Positions 5,827 to 7,724 of a stretch of 7,724 nt of DNA are shown in pieces; the stretch's first letter is position 1, and each line of letters begins with the position of its first letter. The DNA comes from an uncultured Collinsella sp. (GTDB lineage Bacteria; Actinomycetota; Coriobacteriia; Coriobacteriales; Coriobacteriaceae). The stretch spans positions 1 to 7,724 of the forward strand of contig CAAESW010000026.1 in NCBI GenBank assembly GCA_900758845.1, written 5' to 3'. Made by a program: the position numbers and the translations under genes. Below the pieces are notes generated by a model. It made no database searches and was not told the DNA's origin. It saw nothing but the letters and a program-made list of their open reading frames with translations.

Positions 5827-6686
5827 GAACTAAAAATGCGATGCAGCTCAAGGCCATCATCAGCAATCGCGCCAAGGAAGGAGGGGTGCCCCCGCAGCTC
5901 GTGATGCAGAGTTACCTGCTTGAACGGTTGCTCGAGCGGATATCCCTCTCGCCCTGGCGTGACAGCGTTGTCGTCAAGGGAGGCGTGCTCATCAGCTCGC
6001 TGATGGGCGTTGACAGGCGGAGCACCAAGGACCTCGACGCGACGGTTCGCGGCTTCCCGCTTACCCACGAGAATGCAGAGAGGGCGTTCCGCGAGATCGC
6101 GGCCGTGGAGGCCGATGACGACTTCTCGTTCGAGTTCGTCCGCACGGAGGACATACGCGAGACAGATGACTACCCGGGCATACGCGTGCACCTGTTGGCC
6201 AGTTATGAGAAGATGCGCTCGCCTGTCACCGTCGATGTGACCACGGGCGACAAGATCACGCCCGACGCTGTCGAGTACAGCTATCCTCTCATGTTCGACA
6301 ACCGCTCACTCTCGCTAATGGCTTACCCGCTCCCCACCACGCTGGCGGAAAAGTTGGAGACGGTCGTGAGCCGCGGCATCGCGAACACACGCCCGCGCGA
6401 CTACTACGACCTGCGCATGCTCTGGCTCACAAGGAGGGCGGAGGTGGAGCCAGACGTGCTCCGGGACGCCCTTGCGGCTACATCCGGGAAGCGCGGCACG
6501 CTTGCCGCGATGGGCAGCTACCGCGCGGTGATGGCCGAGGTGGCCTCCGACGCCGTCATGCGGGATCGATGGGCGGCGTACGCCCGCAAGTATCCGTACG
6601 TGGGCGACATGACCCTCGCCGGGACATGCGAGACGGTTGTAGCGATCATGGAGGCCATTGACTGGCAGGCGTGCTTTGCTGAGTAG
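5823..6686 (+). CDS. abiEii: AbiEii nucleotidyltransferase toxin (type IV toxin-antitoxin)
   Basis: A 287-residue protein of the AbiEii/AbiGii nucleotidyltransferase (DUF1814) family. Visible motifs: K52-G53-G54 in VVVKGG; D70 and D72 in STKDLDAT, the metal-binding Asp pair of the polymerase-beta fold; D138 in VTVDVTTGD; K177 in LAEKLET; and R192-D193 with YYD at 194-196. All expected catalytic positions are present and length is normal, so it looks functional. Known members use NTPs, preferentially GTP in a studied case, and cause growth arrest; related toxins modify tRNA. The physiological role in this family is phage abortive infection or element maintenance. The start is GTG 5823, in the overlap GTGA with abiEi; GGAGG (5811-5815) inside abiEi serves as ribosome binding site. 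ATG 5838 is a less likely alternative. No separate promoter is seen, so it depends on abiEi transcription. Confidence 0.93.
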   Translation: MRTKNAMQLKAIISNRAKEGGVPPQLVMQSYLLERLLERISLSPWRDSVVVKGGVLISSLMGVDRRSTKDLDATVRGFPLTHENAERAFREIAAVEADDDFSFEFVRTEDIRETDDYPGIRVHLLASYEKMRSPVTVDVTTGDKITPDAVEYSYPLMFDNRSLSLMAYPLPTTLAEKLETVVSRGIANTRPRDYYDLRMLWLTRRAEVEPDVLRDALAATSGKRGTLAAMGSYRAVMAEVASDAVMRDRWAAYARKYPYVGDMTLAGTCETVVAIMEAIDWQACFAE

Positions 6687-6875
6687 CTACTGCGCAATAC
6701 TGAGTAATCAATCATTACGCAATATGTAACACTGTTGTGGGTCGCGAGAGCTTTGACCCCCTCCATCCAACAACCCGTCACGGCAGAGTTTTTGAAGGGT
6801 GGCGAAAGCGGTTTTGCAGGTAACGCCCGCGGCGTCAACGAGAGCCTTCGTCGTCCTACTTTCCTTGCGACCATA
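6687..6875. other. Intergenic stretch after abiEii, no recognised gene
   Basis: It contains a short direct repeat CGCAATA (6693-6699, 6718-6724) and an inverted repeat GTAAT/ATTAC (6704-6708, 6714-6718). Both strands carry long open frames through it, but none has a ribosome binding site, and each continues antisense through abiEii or the MarR-like gene, so they look spurious. It may be the edge of the accessory segment. Confidence 0.4.
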
Positions 6876-6911
6876 AAAGAGCCGCCGAGCTCATTCGATC
6901 GGCGGCTCTTT
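6876..6911. terminator. Bidirectional intrinsic terminator
   Basis: A perfect 13-base-pair stem (6876-6888 with 6899-6911) encloses a ten-base loop. Read on the minus strand it ends in a T-run (CTCTTTT), ten bases after the MarR-like stop codon, as expected for that gene. Read on the plus strand it has a shorter T-run (TTT, with further Ts after 6919) and may also stop abiE transcription. Confidence 0.85.
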
Positions 6912-6920
6912 CGCTCTGTT

Positions 6921-7427
6921 TTAGCGTCGGCAGCAGCCGTGGTTGTGATGGTGGCCGGGTTTGCGGTCGCGACAGCCCTTGACGGCGATGGTGCGGTAAT
7001 CGACGCCCATGGCCTTGCAGTTATCGATCACCTTTCCGGTCAGCTTCAGCAGGCACTCGCGCTCCTTGTCGGACAGGCCCTCCAGCACCTCGTCGGCCGC
7101 GCGGTCCTCGGCGGCCAGGCGCTTCTCGACGACCATGGTGCCCTTGTCGGTCAGCGCTACGGACAGCTTGCCCTTCTTGCTGGTGGCAAAGCGCACGTAG
7201 CCGTTCTCCTGGGCCTTCTCGGCCACGCGAACGACCTCGTGGCCGTCCCAGCCGAGACGCTCCTCCAGCTTCTTCAGCGACAGTTTCCCGTCGCCGAACT
7301 TGTAGAGCACCTTACACATGGCGCCCTGCCCGCTTTTGAAGCTGCGCGGGCCGCACTTGTGCATGGCCAGCTTGCTGTAGTTGGTCGCCACTTTCAGTTG
7401 ATGCAGAACCTGAGTCGATTCAATCAT
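6921..7427 (-). CDS. MarR-like winged-helix protein with His/Cys-rich tail
   Basis: A 168-residue, probably cytoplasmic DNA-binding regulator. Residues 33-45 (GQGAMCKVLYKFG) and 48-100 follow the MarR plan: LSLKKLEERLGWDGHEVVRVAEKA as helix-turn-helix, GYVRFATSKKGKLSVALTDKG as the wing. A dimerisation-type helix follows with the typical EVLEGLSDKERECLLKL at 114-130. The second helix is less like classical MarR. Odd features are the last 18 residues, with GHHHNHGCC (158-166), and cysteines at 25, 38, 125, 137 and 152, suggesting metal or redox sensing; this is inference. The start is ATG 7427 because AAGAAGG (7434-7440) stands six bases upstream. The open frame extends farther to 7676, but that part is Arg-rich, without a ribosome binding site and overlaps the RyR-type gene. 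A TAAGAT box (7478-7483) may belong to its promoter; a partial palindrome (7453-7468) could be an operator, weakly supported. The gene lies 149 bases after the RyR-type gene in the same direction. Confidence 0.75.
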   Translation of the reverse strand: MIESTQVLHQLKVATNYSKLAMHKCGPRSFKSGQGAMCKVLYKFGDGKLSLKKLEERLGWDGHEVVRVAEKAQENGYVRFATSKKGKLSVALTDKGTMVVEKRLAAEDRAADEVLEGLSDKERECLLKLTGKVIDNCKAMGVDYRTIAVKGCRDRKPGHHHNHGCCRR

Positions 7428-7541
7428 GATGAGCCTTCTTTCGTCGATGGACGCCCGCAGGGGCAGGCGCGACCTCCATCTTAGAAGCCCCCGACGTCGC
7501 CGCGCCAGAAGCAGCCGCCAACCATTACCGACCCGTTGCTG

Positions 7542-7591
7542 CTTCACCACGGCGCTATTGCGCGGGAAAGGCGCCGCTACTTCACCACGGC
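7542..7591. repeat. 12-base direct repeat around the RyR-type stop codon
   Basis: CTTCACCACGGC occurs at 7542-7553 and again at 7580-7591. On the minus strand the second copy encodes the last residues before the stop (AVVK), and the first lies 26 bases beyond the repeat end in non-coding sequence. Between them the inverted blocks CGGCGC/GCGCCG could pair. It may be a small 3'-end duplication. Confidence 0.7.
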
Positions 7592-7724
7592 CAGGTTCAC
7601 GCTGGCCAGCAGGCTGGGAATGCTGCGCACGGCCGAGCGGTTCCATTCCTTGGCGCGGTCGGGCAGCTCCTCCCACGGCACCATGTAGGGGCTGCGCCGG
7701 CGCTCCACGTCCTTGGCGGTGCCG
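7577..7724 (-). CDS. C-terminal end of a RyR-domain-type protein (partial)
   Basis: On the minus strand, 48 codons run from the window edge to TAG at 7577-7579. They read in part RRRSPYMVPWEELPDRAKEW, then RSAVRSIPSLLA, which is the pattern of the bacterial RyR (ryanodine receptor repeat) domain: a YMVPWxELP turn, then a helix with W/Y-(D/N)R-x-(A/T)-V-R-x-IP-x-LLA. Third codon positions are almost all G or C, as in the core genes here. The role of bacterial RyR-domain proteins is poorly known; in larger proteins the domain accompanies ion-channel or nucleotide-sensing parts. The start and full architecture are outside the window. A GGCGC-based hairpin follows the stop but lacks a T-run. Confidence 0.65.
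   Translation of the reverse strand, partial: GTAKDVERRRSPYMVPWEELPDRAKEWNRSAVRSIPSLLASVNLAVVK

Noticed and set aside
6735..7484. Plus-strand open frame of 249 codons
   Set aside because: It passes through the terminator stem and then antisense through the whole MarR-like gene.
7428..7676. N-terminal extension of the MarR-like protein
   Set aside because: The extension is Arg/Gly-rich, overlaps the end of the RyR-type gene and lacks a ribosome binding site, while ATG 7427 has a good one.
1..7724. CRISPR array, rRNA gene, insertion sequence ends or integrase
   Set aside because: No regularly spaced repeats, rRNA sequence or transposase/integrase motifs were seen on either strand.

Overview
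The window looks like a chromosomal piece of a high-GC anaerobic actinobacterium, most likely class Coriobacteriia (Eggerthella/Gordonibacter-like). This is judged from G/C-rich third codon positions, a menaquinone gene (menC), an unusual PurF-like protein and the AbiE and RhuM accessory genes. The taxonomic call is inference; no marker gene in the window proves it.

Layout. Bases 1-890 hold the 3' part of an o-succinylbenzoate synthase gene (menC, + strand). Bases 1030-2454 encode an amidophosphoribosyltransferase (PurF) homologue that keeps the PRPP-binding loop and the candidate Fe-S cysteines but has Gly where the glutaminase nucleophile Cys should be. A ten-helix DMT/EamA transporter (2455-3483, - strand) is convergent with it; the two stop codons touch. 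Bases 3597-3767 form a compact unit: promoter, initiator tRNA-fMet(CAT) and a UUCG-loop terminator.

From just past that terminator to about 6875 the content changes to accessory DNA with decayed genes: a RhuM-family gene lacking its N-terminus and shifted in frame near its end (3782-4785), a broken minus-strand fragment with a winged-helix-like C-terminus (4875-5186), and then an apparently intact AbiEi-AbiEii type IV toxin-antitoxin operon (5242-6686). A strong two-block inverted repeat (5178-5225) lies directly in front of abiEi and is a good candidate for its autoregulatory operator. This pattern fits an island built up beside a tRNA gene; no integrase and no convincing attachment-site duplication is visible.

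Bases 6876-7724 return to ordinary coding on the minus strand: a bidirectional terminator, a MarR-like regulator with a His/Cys-rich tail (6921-7427), and the C-terminal end of a RyR-domain-type protein that runs off the window (7577-7724).

No CRISPR array, rRNA gene, intact transposase or integrase was seen. The points most worth a second look are the Cys-less PurF homologue, the abiE operator palindrome, and the decayed genes joined at the tRNA-fMet terminator.
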